Below are positions 44,984 through 56,239 of a DNA stretch of 64,000 bases, piece by piece. A model generated the notes under the pieces. The model was not told where the DNA came from, did not search any database, and saw only the letters and a list, made by a program, of their open reading frames with translations. Position numbers and translations under genes: made by a program. Positions within the stretch are counted from its first letter, which is position 1, and the number at the start of each line of letters is the position of its first letter. Source of the stretch: Microbacterium lushaniae (GTDB taxonomy: Bacteria; Actinomycetota; Actinomycetes; Actinomycetales; Microbacteriaceae); assembly GCF_008727775.1 (NCBI RefSeq), contig NZ_CP044232.1:3410001-3474000 (forward strand). Direction: 5' to 3'.

Positions 44984-45441
44984 GCGTAGTACCTCAGGAC
45001 GAGCTCCGCCACGCAGGCCGGCTTTGTCCCGCCTTCGATCTCGAAGGTCACGGGTGTCTCGATCTGCCACCCGCCGGGCACCTCCGAGACCGTCGCCACT
45101 TCGCCGCGCACGCGGATGCGCGAGCCGACCGGCACCGGCGCGGGGAAGCGCACCCTGTTCATGCCGTAGTTGACGCCCATGCTCGCGCCGGTGACCTCGA
45201 AGACCTCGGCCATCATGGGCACGACCAGACCGAGGGTGAGCAGTCCGTGGGCGATGCGTGTGCCGAACGGCGTGGCCGCCGCGAAGTCGGCGTCCAGGTG
45301 GATCGGGTTGCGATCGCCCGTCACCGCGGCGTACTGGTCGACGCTCTCCTGGGGCACCGTCATCCACTCGCTCGGCCCGAACGTCACCCCCGTCAGGGTC
45401 GGCAACTCTTCGATCGGCACCCGCACCGCGTTCGCACTCAT
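44980..45441 (-). CDS. MaoC-family (R)-specific enoyl-CoA hydratase/dehydratase
   Basis: 153-residue hot-dog-fold protein with the hydratase motif AAVTGDRNPIHLDADFAAATPFGTRIAHG, including the catalytic Asp and His. It would add water to a trans-2-enoyl-CoA. The ATG at 45441 follows GAAGGAG. It is the first gene of the MaoC-SDR-CoA ligase operon. Confidence 0.9.
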   Translation of the reverse strand: MSANAVRVPIEELPTLTGVTFGPSEWMTVPQESVDQYAAVTGDRNPIHLDADFAAATPFGTRIAHGLLTLGLVVPMMAEVFEVTGASMGVNYGMNRVRFPAPVPVGSRIRVRGEVATVSEVPGGWQIETPVTFEIEGGTKPACVAELVLRYYA

Positions 45442-45520
45442 CCCGGCTCCTTCGCCCGATGCATCTGCGCATCAGTATCAGGCTAGCTGAAACCCATTCG
45501 CTTCGCGACCACCTGCGGGC

Positions 45521-46126
45521 TCAGTCTCCGGCACTTCCCGGCAGGATGTCCCGGTCGACGCGGACGGACACGGAATCCAAGCGGGGGTCGTTGCGGAGTT
45601 GCCGGAAGATCGAGAGCTCCGCAGCGACGATGAGGGAATCCGGGTACAGCCGGCCACCCCACGCCAACCGCTTCTCTGCATCCCACGCGAACTCCGGGAT
45701 CCGGCGTCCTGCTTCCAGGTCGGCGGGCACGAGGTCGGCTGGAGAATAGTCTTCGCCGAACACGCGGACGGATGGGTCGGTGGGGACCTCGCCGTACCCC
45801 ACCCAGCGCAGGCATCGCAGCGGCAGATCGCCGATGGCGTCGCGAAGTGCTTCCGCGGTTGTCTCGTCCGGTTGGCCCATGCAAGAGGCCAGGTCGCGGA
45901 TGGCGGGCTGCTCCTGCGAGAGGTCACGTGTCGCTTCGAACCAGTTCAGCGATGCGGAGTGCTCCTCGACGTCGACGTACCGCGACCAGCGCACGGTGTT
46001 CCCGTCGCGGTCTATGAACGGCAGATATACGCGCAGCATGGGCAGATCTCGGTGGGTCGCGGGAACGAAGTCTCGAGCGGGGGTGTGCCATCCCGACTCA
46101 TCGAGCTCCACGGTGCCACCGGCCAT
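45521..46126 (-). CDS. Conserved hypothetical protein, unrecognised
   Basis: About 201 residues from the ATG at 46126 (a GTG two codons upstream is also possible). The protein is soluble, acidic, with no signal peptide or membrane span. Recognisable stretches are LPMLRVYLPFIDRDGNTVRWSRYVDVEEHSAS and the C-terminal VAAELSIFRQLRNDPRLDSVSVRVDRDILPG. Codon use is like its neighbours, which supports a real gene. It lies between the MaoC operon and the MarR gene. I do not recognise the family and see no catalytic motif. Confidence 0.6.
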   Translation of the reverse strand: MAGGTVELDESGWHTPARDFVPATHRDLPMLRVYLPFIDRDGNTVRWSRYVDVEEHSASLNWFEATRDLSQEQPAIRDLASCMGQPDETTAEALRDAIGDLPLRCLRWVGYGEVPTDPSVRVFGEDYSPADLVPADLEAGRRIPEFAWDAEKRLAWGGRLYPDSLIVAAELSIFRQLRNDPRLDSVSVRVDRDILPGSAGD

Positions 46127-46328
46127 GCCATCGACCGTAGCGAACCCCACCCCGCCGCCACTGGACCTGACCGCCCCGCCCGAGCATCCGAATCGAGCGG
46201 ACCTCCACGTAAGCTGACGCCGTGCCCGATAGACCAGAGCGAACGCGCTCCGTCCATTCCGTCGTGAGCACCATCCTCGCCGCCATCCTCCTCCGTGCCG
46301 TCGCGGTGCGGCCCCGGAGCCGTCCCGC

Positions 46329-46760
46329 ATGACCGAGGCCGGCGGATTCGTCTACGTGATCAAGCAGCTCGAACTCGCCCTCCGGCCCCGCCTGGAGGCG
46401 GCGTGCGCGGAGGCGGGGATGACGGCGGCGCAGTTCACCGCGCTGACGGTGCTGCGCCGGCGGCCGGGGACCACGAGCTCCGACCTGGCGCGCCGCTCCT
46501 TCGTGCGGGCGCAGACCATGGCCGGCACGCTGGAGCCGCTGATCGAACAGGGCCTGGTCCGCCGCGAACCCGATCCGGGGCATCGCCGCCGCATCCGGCT
46601 GTTCCTCACCGACGCCGGCGTACGGGCGATCGACCTGCTCGAGCCGCGCGTGGTCGAGCTGGAGCAGACGCTTCTGACCGACCTGGACGAGCACGAGCGC
46701 GCGCAGTTCGCCGAGTACCTCCGCCGGGCCCGCCACGCGATGCGCGACGAGCACCGCTGA
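46329..46760 (+). CDS. MarR-family transcriptional regulator near the gallate genes
   Basis: 143 residues with the MarR fold: MTAAQFTALTVLRRRPGTTSSDLARRSFVRAQTMAGTLEPLIEQGLVRREPDPGHRRRIRLFLT forms the DNA-binding helix and wing, and flanking helices form the dimer interface. MarR proteins near phenolic-acid genes usually repress them until a substrate or its CoA ester binds. It is convergent with the second LigM-like gene, separated by a terminator. Dyads at 48285-48313 between that gene and the galB-like gene are plausible targets. Confidence 0.85.
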   Translation: MTEAGGFVYVIKQLELALRPRLEAACAEAGMTAAQFTALTVLRRRPGTTSSDLARRSFVRAQTMAGTLEPLIEQGLVRREPDPGHRRRIRLFLTDAGVRAIDLLEPRVVELEQTLLTDLDEHERAQFAEYLRRARHAMRDEHR

Positions 46761-46762
46761 CA

Positions 46763-46800
46763 CGCGCCGGCGGGGGGCTTCGCCCTCGTCCGCCGGCGCG
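46763..46800. terminator. Bidirectional terminator between MarR and LigM-like genes
   Basis: CGCGCCGGCGG (46763-46773) pairs with CCGCCGGCGCG (46790-46800), loop of 16 bases, in the 47-base gap between convergent stops. Confidence 0.75.
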
Positions 46801-46807
46801 CGTCGTC

Positions 46808-49150
<2,343 letters not shown>

Positions 49151-49154
<4 letters not shown>

Positions 49155-49861
49155 ACCGGCCCGTCATCGTCACCGACATCCCCCGCGCCGACGCGGCGAC
49201 GGTCGATGCGCTCGCCGTGCACGGCGTCGCGACGGTGCACGAGGCGATGGGCCGCACCGGCCTCGTGGGGCCCGGCATCCGCCCCATCCAGGACGGCGTC
49301 CGCACGGCGGGCACGGCCGTGACGGTCCTGCAGGCACCGGGCGACAACCTCATGATCCACGCGGCCATCGAGCAGTGCCGGGCCGGTGACATCCTCGTCG
49401 TCGCCACGACTTCGCCCTCCACCGACGGCGCCTTCGGTGACCTCTTCGCCACGGCACTGACGGCGCGCGGCGTCCGGGGCCTGGTCACCACCGGCGGCGT
49501 GCGCGACATCGCCGATCTCCGCGACATGGGCTTTCCGGTCTGGTCGCGCGCGGTCCACGCCCAGGGCACGGTCAAGGCGACGCCGGGATCGGTCAACGTC
49601 CCGGTCGTGGTCGAGGGGGCCGTCGTCCACGCCGGGGACGTCGTGATCGCCGATGACGACGGGGTCGTCGTCGTACCGCGCGCCCACGCGGAGGCCGCCC
49701 TGACCGCCGCCGACGCACGCGTGGCGAAGGAGTCGGCCGATCGCGACGCCTACGGCAGCGGGCGGGAGCTGAGCCTGGATCGCAAGGGACTGCGCCCGCT
49801 CCTGGCGGAACTCGGCGTGACCTACCTCACGCAGGCGGAGTACGACGATGGCGGCAGCTGA
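49151..49861 (+). CDS. galC: 4-carboxy-4-hydroxy-2-oxoadipate aldolase/oxaloacetate decarboxylase (RraA-like, GalC)
   Basis: 236-residue RraA-fold class II aldolase. The pyruvate/oxyanion loop GDNLMIHAAIEQCRAGDI (near residue 60) and metal-binding Arg118-Asp119 in GGVRDIADLRDMGFPVWSR are characteristic of HMG/CHA aldolases. It cleaves CHA into pyruvate and oxaloacetate and can decarboxylate oxaloacetate. The GTG start overlaps the galB stop (GTGA), and the 3' end overlaps galD by 14 bases, so the three are tightly coupled. Confidence 0.9.
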
Positions 49862-50921
49862 CCGCTTCGGCGCCGGCATCCGCTGCATGCTGATGCGCGG
49901 CGGCACCTCCAAGGGCGCGTTCTTCCTGGCCGACGACGTGCCGGCCGATCCCGCCGTACGCGACGATCTCATGCTGCGTGTCATGGGCAGCCCCGACCCC
50001 ACCCAGATCGACGGGCTGGGCGGCGCGCACCCGCTCACCTCCAAGGTCGCGATCGTCTCGAGATCGACGCATCCGGACATCGACGTGGACTATTTGTTCC
50101 TGCAGGTCGCGGTGGACGAGCCCGTCGTCGCCGACGCCCAGACGTGCGGCAACCTGCTCGCCGCCGTGGGTCCGTTCGCCCTCGAGCGCGGGCTCGTCGC
50201 CGCCTCCGAGCCCCGCACCACCGTCCGCATCCGGCTCCTGAACACCGGCGACGTCGCCTCGGCGACGTTCGCGACGCCAGGCGGCGCACCCGAGTACGAC
50301 GGCGACGTCGCGATCGACGGCGTGCCCGGCACGGCCGGCGGCATCTCGCTCGAGGTGACCGGAGGCGATAAGGCGCTCCTGCCCACCGGACACGTGAGCG
50401 AGGAGATCGCCGGGCACCGCGTGACCCTCATCGACAACGGGATGCCGGTGGTGCTGCTGCGGGCGGACGAGTTCGGGGTCGCCGGCGACGAGAGCCCGGA
50501 AGAACTGGAGGCGCGCCCCGACCTGCACGATGCGCTCGAGAGCGTCCGCCTCGAAGCCGGCCGGCGCATGGGGCTGGGGGATGTGACCGCCCAGACCGTG
50601 CCGAAGATGATCCTGCTCTCCCCGCCCACGCACGGCGGGGCCATCGCCACGCGCGCGTTCATCCCCTCCCGCGTGCACACCTCGATCGGCGTGCTCATGG
50701 CGGCGTCGGTGGCCGCCGGCATCCGACTGCCCGGCGCCGTCGGCGCTGACCTCGCCGAGCTCACCGGCGACGTCACCGACATCGAACACCCCACGGGGAC
50801 CTTCCCCGCCACTGTCACGGTGTCGCACGCTGACGAGGGCCGCTGGCTCGCGTCATCGGTCTCCACGCGCACCGCCCGCAAGATCTTCGACGGCACGGTC
50901 TTTCCCCGGCCGCGCCCCTGA
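49848..50921 (+). CDS. galD: 4-oxalomesaconate tautomerase (PrpF family, GalD-like)
   Basis: 357 residues of the PrpF family. N-terminal CMLMRGGTSKGAFF, the GLGGAHPLTSKVAIV stretch, the cysteine-containing QTCGNLLAAVGPFA and the second-domain HTSIGVLMAAS are hallmarks. In gallate pathways GalD converts the keto form of 4-oxalomesaconate to the enol form required by GalB. Other PrpF proteins isomerise aconitate, but the operon argues for the gallate role. Confidence 0.9.
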   Translation: MAAADRFGAGIRCMLMRGGTSKGAFFLADDVPADPAVRDDLMLRVMGSPDPTQIDGLGGAHPLTSKVAIVSRSTHPDIDVDYLFLQVAVDEPVVADAQTCGNLLAAVGPFALERGLVAASEPRTTVRIRLLNTGDVASATFATPGGAPEYDGDVAIDGVPGTAGGISLEVTGGDKALLPTGHVSEEIAGHRVTLIDNGMPVVLLRADEFGVAGDESPEELEARPDLHDALESVRLEAGRRMGLGDVTAQTVPKMILLSPPTHGGAIATRAFIPSRVHTSIGVLMAASVAAGIRLPGAVGADLAELTGDVTDIEHPTGTFPATVTVSHADEGRWLASSVSTRTARKIFDGTVFPRPRP

Positions 50922-50945
50922 ACACCTGTCAGAGAGGACCCCTTC

Positions 50946-51941
50946 ATGGCCACCAGCGAGAATTACGACATCGCCCACCTCGGCGGAGTCGAACTGTTCA
51001 CCCCGAAGTTCGAGGAGAGCCTGCACTTCTTCCGCGACCTGCTCGCGATGCGGGAGGTCGCCCGCATCGGCGACTCCGCCTACCTGCGCTGCTGGGACGA
51101 GTACCAGCTGTACACGCTCAAGCTCACGGCATCCGACACCAACGGGGTGGGACGCACGCTGTACCGCGCGTCGGGCCCGGAGGCGCTGGAGCGCCGTGTC
51201 GCAGCGATCGAGAAGACCGGGCTCGGGCACGGCTGGCGTGATCCGGAGGTGGGAGTCGGGCGCTCGTACGAGTTCGAGGACCCGGACGGCCACCTGATGG
51301 GCATCTACTACGACACCGAGCTGTACGTCGCCGACGACGAGGACCGGCCGGCACTGAAGAACCAGGCCTCGGCGTTCCCCGGTCGCGGCGTGAACGTGCG
51401 GCGCATGGACCACATCAACTACCTCGCCGCCGACGTGAACGCGGCCGGGGAGTTCTGGCGCGACGTCATGTGCGCCCGCGAGTCCGAGCGCGTGCGGCTG
51501 GACGACGGGCGGTACGGGGCGTGGTGGTTCCGGTTCAACCAGAAGTCGTACGACGTGGTGTACTCCGACGACTGGACGAAGCAGCGCGGGCGCTTCCACC
51601 ACTTCGCCCTCGCCCCCGACACGCGCGAAGACATCCTCAAGGCCGCCGACATCTTCCTCGAGAACGGCGTGCACATCGAGTACGGCCCGTACAAGCACGC
51701 CATCAACCAGACGTTCTTCCTGTACGTGTGGGAGCCCGGCGGCAACCGCATCGAGCTCGCCAACGCCGGCGCGCGGCTGATCCTCGACCCCGACTGGCCC
51801 GTCGTGGAGTGGACGCAGGCCGAGCGCGCGAAGGGTCAGGCGTGGGGCATGAAGACGATCCCCACGTTCCACACCCACGGCACGCCGTACGTCGAGGGCC
51901 AGGAGGAGCTGGACCGGAAGGCCCTCGCCGGCGAGCTCTGA
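50946..51941 (+). CDS. VOC-superfamily (type I) extradiol ring-cleavage dioxygenase
   Basis: 331 residues in two vicinal-oxygen-chelate domains (about 1-145 and 150-295). The iron triad is visible in the C-terminal domain: His156 in MDHINYL, His218/His219 in RFHHFAL and Glu270 in NRIELAN, as in catechol 2,3-dioxygenases. Context with GalB, GalC and GalD means the product should be 4-oxalomesaconate, so the substrate is most simply gallate, or 3-O-methylgallate if the product is a methyl ester. Known gallate dioxygenases are type II (LigB-like), so this would be a different solution. No semialdehyde dehydrogenase or pyrone hydrolase for a protocatechuate 4,5-route is present. A strong terminator follows. 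Confidence 0.85.
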   Translation: MATSENYDIAHLGGVELFTPKFEESLHFFRDLLAMREVARIGDSAYLRCWDEYQLYTLKLTASDTNGVGRTLYRASGPEALERRVAAIEKTGLGHGWRDPEVGVGRSYEFEDPDGHLMGIYYDTELYVADDEDRPALKNQASAFPGRGVNVRRMDHINYLAADVNAAGEFWRDVMCARESERVRLDDGRYGAWWFRFNQKSYDVVYSDDWTKQRGRFHHFALAPDTREDILKAADIFLENGVHIEYGPYKHAINQTFFLYVWEPGGNRIELANAGARLILDPDWPVVEWTQAERAKGQAWGMKTIPTFHTHGTPYVEGQEELDRKALAGEL

Positions 51942-51960
51942 CCGCCCACGCACCGCGAAG

Positions 51961-52006
51961 CACGTGAGACGGGTCCTCTCCCTCGGGAGAGGACCCGTCT
52001 CACGTG
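51961..52006. terminator. Bidirectional terminator after the gallate operon
   Basis: Perfect 22-base inverted repeat, arms 51961-51982 and 51985-52006, between the dioxygenase and the convergent esterase gene. Confidence 0.88.
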
Positions 52007-52018
52007 CGGTGGCGGCTG

Positions 52019-54835
52019 CTACGCGCGGGAACCGATGCGCCGCCTGCGCGTCACGGTGATCAGGCCGCCCGCGACGCAGAGCGCGGCCGCCAGGAACGCG
52101 AGCATCCACGGCACTTGAGCGCCGGTGGCGGCAAGGCTTCCTGCCGCCACCACGGTCAAACCGACCCGGATGGGGGTCTCCCCCGCAGACGTCACCTCCA
52201 GCGTGTGAGCACCCAGCGCGAAATCGGCCGGGATGCGCACCGTGAACGACGTTCGGCCCGTCCCGTCGGCGGCCGGGATTCCCGCGACCACGATCGGATC
52301 GCTGAACACCGTCGCACCGATCGTCTGTCCCGCCCGCAGTCCGGTCACTTCGACCGACACGGAACCGCCCTGCTCCACCGTCCGCGGCGACACCCGGACA
52401 ACCGCCCAGGAGTCATCCGGGTCCGACGGATCGGGAGACCCCGTCGGATCGGGGGTCGGGGTCGGAGTCGGAGGCGGGCCGGGCGCGTCGCGGACAGCTG
52501 CGGATGCGGCCGACACCGCGGTGCGGGTGACGAAGCCGTCCGCTGCCGCCGTGACCCGCACGGTGAGCTCCGAACCCAACAGGGATGGGGCCACCTCCAG
52601 GCTCGGCGACACCGCACCGGAAATCGGCTGCCCGTCGGCCAACCACTGGTACGTCAACTCGGCCCCCGGCGTGGCCGAGGCGGCCGTCGCCGACAGCGTC
52701 GCGCCGACCTGGGCGTCGCCCGTGATCGCAGGGCCGTCGAGTTGCACGGGCGTCGTGTCGCCGAAGTCCAGCCATGTGCCCACCAGTTCGGCCGCCCCCT
52801 GGCCCGGCTTCGTCCAATCGCACACCCCCTCGGGGAACGCTGCCCGCAGACGATCCCACTGCGCGTCGGTCAGCACGGGGTAATCCGCTCGGACCGGCGC
52901 CGCCAGCTCGCACTTGAGAACGTCGCGCATGAGCCCCTCTCCGGCCACCGCGCGGGGCTCGGAGTGATACGGGTACAGGGTGTTGCACGTGCTGGAGGCG
53001 TCATCGTAGTCGAGCGTCTCGGCGACGAACGCGCCCGACGTGTCGAAGCAGCCGTCGACGAGTCCATCGGGTCGCGCGGCGACGGTGCGGGCGCGATCGG
53101 CCGCACCACCGGCGGCCTCGATCGCCTCGAGCCAGTCGTCCAGGTAGTCGATCGCCTCCTCGCGCATGATGTTGTTGACGGCTCCTTCCGGGCTCGTCCA
53201 GTTCACATGGGTGCCGGCGTCTCCGTGGGCGGCCAGCATCCGCTCGCGGATGATCGCGGAACGGTAGCGCTCGTGGAAGTCGCCCCGCGGGTCGCTGTAG
53301 CCGCGGATCTCCAGTACCGGGATGTGTTCGAGACCGCCGGTCATCATGTTGATGCGGCCGGTCTCGTACGCCCGCCGGATCGCGGCCAGGCTCGCTTCGG
53401 AGCGCTCCGGTGTCCGGTTGCCGTCGACATCCATGCCGCCGATGTTCTCGTTCAGCGCGAGGAACTGCTCGACGTCGATGTCTCCGTTATCAAGGGCCCC
53501 CAGACCGTACTGCAGTCCCATGTTGTCCGGGATGGCCCGGAGCCCGCGGCCCTCCTCATCGGTGCCGTAGACGTTCTGCACCATGTCGGAGATGGTGCAC
53601 CGCAGCCCATCCGGGTTCGTCGGCGACCAGCGGTCGCCTGCGGGGATTGCCGGGGCACATCCGCGGTTGGGGTCGTCCACGCCGTCGAAGAACGTGAACC
53701 CCACGCACGTGAACGGCACCGCCTGCCCCGTCACGGCGGTCTTCTGCGCGTCGGTCCATCCCGCGCCGGCGGGGCTCCCCCAGAAGTTCTGGAGCCCGCG
53801 GCAATCGTGCCCGGCCTGCGTCGTCGAGCGCTCGTCGGGGTAACCGATCTCGCCCAGGACGCCATCGAGGATCCCGGGATAGTTGTTGGACAGCAGCAGT
53901 TGCTGCATCGTGCCGGCCGAGCCGCCCGAGCCCATCGTGAAACGAACCGGACCGTAGGCCTCGATGACGTGCTCCTTGACCATCATGGCGGTCTCCGCAC
54001 TCGTGACGTCGTTGCAGTTGGTCGCGTAGACGTTGAGGGTCGAGGATGCGACCGCATACCCGCGGCTGAGCAGCGAGTGATTCTCCACGCCACCCGTGCT
54101 GGTGCCCTGCCAGTACCCCACGCCGCATGCACCGCCGAAGGTGTAGGCGAGCTTCCTGTTCCACCCCGGGGCATCCGCCCACGGCGTGGGCAGGGGGGCG
54201 CCGGGCTCGTGCAGCAACGCCACTTCGTACACGGCACGGTTGATCGTGCCTCTCTCGATGCGCACGATGTAGGGCACCTGAACGCGGTCGATCGTCGCGG
54301 TGGCGAGGTCCGCCGGCCGCGTCCCGTCGGCGGGGTAGTCGGCGAAGCCGCCGGCGGTCGTGCGATACCGATACGTCACGACGGCGGCTTGGGCGTGGCA
54401 GTCGGCGTCGAGGGCGCCCAGGTTCCAGGGAGCTCCCGATGCGGTGCAGTACATCGGATGCTGCGGTCCCGAGAAGACCGGGCCCGTGAGGGGATGATTG
54501 ACGACCTCGAGCGACGCGACGTCCGCTCCGCTTTCGAAGACCTCGATCTCGCTGACGCCGAGGGGCAGGTCCTCGACGAGGCCGACGAGGGCGCCGGCAC
54601 GCGGCGCGAACCCCTCGGTGACGTCGACGCCGGCGGCGGTGATCCGCGCGCCGTCTCCGGCGCCGGTGATCGAGACGAGGGCGTTGCCGCCGGACACGCT
54701 ATCGGCCCTCCCCGAGAGGATCTCGATCTCTACGGCGGCCGCCTGGGCGGCGGGTGTCGTCAGCAAGGTCGCGACCAGCGTGAGAGCGCCCAGGAGCGCT
54801 CCCGCTCTGGTCGCCGAGAACCCGGGTGTCTTCAT
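52019..54835 (-). CDS. Secreted, wall-anchored tannase/feruloyl-esterase-like hydrolase (DUF6351-like)
   Basis: 938 residues. A signal peptide (about 1-33, ending AQAAA) precedes a small beta-rich domain and an alpha/beta-hydrolase-like core. A nucleophile-type motif GSGGSAGTMQQ (Ser306) is followed by NNYPGILDGVLGEIGYPD, which resembles the YP-x2-FDGI segment after the serine in tannases. Next come an Ig-like domain (YQWLADGQPIS...), a Pro/Thr/Asp linker, another Ig-like domain, then LAATG, a membrane span and an RRRR tail, a class E sortase sorting signal. It would act at the cell surface on esters, and the position convergent with gallate genes suggests galloyl or related plant esters. The substrate is unproven. 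Confidence 0.75.
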   Translation of the reverse strand: MKTPGFSATRAGALLGALTLVATLLTTPAAQAAAVEIEILSGRADSVSGGNALVSITGAGDGARITAAGVDVTEGFAPRAGALVGLVEDLPLGVSEIEVFESGADVASLEVVNHPLTGPVFSGPQHPMYCTASGAPWNLGALDADCHAQAAVVTYRYRTTAGGFADYPADGTRPADLATATIDRVQVPYIVRIERGTINRAVYEVALLHEPGAPLPTPWADAPGWNRKLAYTFGGACGVGYWQGTSTGGVENHSLLSRGYAVASSTLNVYATNCNDVTSAETAMMVKEHVIEAYGPVRFTMGSGGSAGTMQQLLLSNNYPGILDGVLGEIGYPDERSTTQAGHDCRGLQNFWGSPAGAGWTDAQKTAVTGQAVPFTCVGFTFFDGVDDPNRGCAPAIPAGDRWSPTNPDGLRCTISDMVQNVYGTDEEGRGLRAIPDNMGLQYGLGALDNGDIDVEQFLALNENIGGMDVDGNRTPERSEASLAAIRRAYETGRINMMTGGLEHIPVLEIRGYSDPRGDFHERYRSAIIRERMLAAHGDAGTHVNWTSPEGAVNNIMREEAIDYLDDWLEAIEAAGGAADRARTVAARPDGLVDGCFDTSGAFVAETLDYDDASSTCNTLYPYHSEPRAVAGEGLMRDVLKCELAAPVRADYPVLTDAQWDRLRAAFPEGVCDWTKPGQGAAELVGTWLDFGDTTPVQLDGPAITGDAQVGATLSATAASATPGAELTYQWLADGQPISGAVSPSLEVAPSLLGSELTVRVTAAADGFVTRTAVSAASAAVRDAPGPPPTPTPTPDPTGSPDPSDPDDSWAVVRVSPRTVEQGGSVSVEVTGLRAGQTIGATVFSDPIVVAGIPAADGTGRTSFTVRIPADFALGAHTLEVTSAGETPIRVGLTVVAAGSLAATGAQVPWMLAFLAAALCVAGGLITVTRRRRIGSRA

Positions 54836-54973
54836 GGCGCCCCTTCATCGCGTGGGACGACATCGTCCCCGGTGCCGTCCTTGGCCCCGCTGCTCACACG
54901 TTAAAGAGTCGTCGCACCGGCCGTCAATCCGCCCGAGAACGGGTACGACGGGCGGCGCGGCGAGCGCCCGCCG

Positions 54974-56083
54974 TCAGCCCCAGACGGTGCCGGCGACGTC
55001 GACGACGAGCCGCACCTTCGCCCACTGCTCATCCTCGGTGAGGGTGTTGCCCTCCTCGGTGGACGCGAAGCCGCACTGCGGGCTCAGTGCGAGCTGGTCG
55101 AGTGGCGCGTACTGCGCGGCCTCGTCGATGCGGCTTCGCACGTCGCCCGCGTCCTCGAGGGCGCCGGTCTTGGTCGTGACCAGGCCGAGCACGACGGTCT
55201 TGTCGCCCTCGGGCAGGAACCGGAGCGGCTCGAAGCCGCCCGCGCGATCGCTGTCGTACTCGAGGAAGTACCCGTCGTAGGCGGTGTTGCCCAGCAGCTG
55301 CTCGGCCACCGGCTCGTAGCCGCCGGAGGAGATCCACGTCGAGCGGAAGTTGCCTCGGCACACGTGCGTGGTCACGGTCAGGTCGTCGGGCTTGCCGTCG
55401 AGGATGCGGTTCAGCAGAGTCGCGTACCGCTCGGCGATGCCGTCGGTGTCGACGCCGCGCTCCCGGGCCTTGGCCAGCTCGACGTCGGAACACAGGTACG
55501 CCCACGCGGTGTCATCGAACTGCAGGTAGCGCGCGCCGGCGTCGTAGAAGGCGGCGAGGGCGTCGCGATACGTGCGCACCAGGTCGTCGGTGATGGCGGC
55601 GTGACCGTCGTAGACCGCGGGATCGATGTGCCCCGGTTCGACGCGGAAATCCAGCACCGTGGGCGCGGGGATGGTGAACTTCGGCGTCGCCCCGGTCGCG
55701 GCCGCGTCATCCTGAAGGGCCCGCAGGTGGGCGAGGAACGGGTGATCGGCGGGGAATCCGATCGGCCCGGAGATCTCGATGCCGCGCGGCTTGGTCTGCA
55801 CTCCCTGGAACTGGATGCCGTGATCGAGTTCGACGATGTCGACGCCGTCGAGCAGCCCGAAGAAGTCGAAGTGCCACCACGACCGTCGGAACTCCCCGTC
55901 CGTGGCGACCTGCAGTCCGTTCTCGGCCTGCCGGCGCACGAGGGTGGCGATCTCCTGATCCTCCACGGCGCGCAGGCCGTCGTCATCCAGCGCCCCCTCG
56001 GCATGTCGGTGCCGCGCATCGGCGAGGGCTGCGGGACGGAGGAAGCTGCCGACCACATCGGCACGGAAGGGAGGAGTGGACAC
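54974..56083 (-). CDS. MetE-like cobalamin-independent methyltransferase (single catalytic domain)
   Basis: About 369 residues matching the C-terminal catalytic domain of MetE (UROD/MetE-like barrel). The zinc site can be traced: HVCRGN (His and Cys), a glutamate in the LEYDSDRAGGFEPL region and the final Cys in LSPQCGFAS; the N-terminal VVGSFLRP is typical of YxjG/YxjH-type proteins. It probably moves a methyl group to a thiol such as homocysteine, possibly from methyl-THF. It lacks the N-terminal MetE domain. The GTG at 56083 is the likeliest start, though its ribosome site is weak. It is divergent from a P450 gene. Confidence 0.82.
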   Translation of the reverse strand: MSTPPFRADVVGSFLRPAALADARHRHAEGALDDDGLRAVEDQEIATLVRRQAENGLQVATDGEFRRSWWHFDFFGLLDGVDIVELDHGIQFQGVQTKPRGIEISGPIGFPADHPFLAHLRALQDDAAATGATPKFTIPAPTVLDFRVEPGHIDPAVYDGHAAITDDLVRTYRDALAAFYDAGARYLQFDDTAWAYLCSDVELAKARERGVDTDGIAERYATLLNRILDGKPDDLTVTTHVCRGNFRSTWISSGGYEPVAEQLLGNTAYDGYFLEYDSDRAGGFEPLRFLPEGDKTVVLGLVTTKTGALEDAGDVRSRIDEAAQYAPLDQLALSPQCGFASTEEGNTLTEDEQWAKVRLVVDVAGTVWG

Positions 56084-56239
56084 CCTGCGAGCGTAACGAC
56101 CGCGGTGCGCGCGGTGCCGGGGCGGCGTCACGCGGCGTCATGCGGCTCCGCCGATCGTGCCGGTCCGGACGGATTGTGTGACACGATGATGGACGAGCGG
56201 AACAATTTCTGTGGCTCTATTCTCGATGGCGAGGAGAAC

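Noticed and set aside
51961..52006. Another GTCTCA/TGAGAC pair
   Set aside because: The two half-sites are the outer parts of a 22-base terminator stem, far apart and between convergent stops, so they are not a copy of the promoter palindrome.
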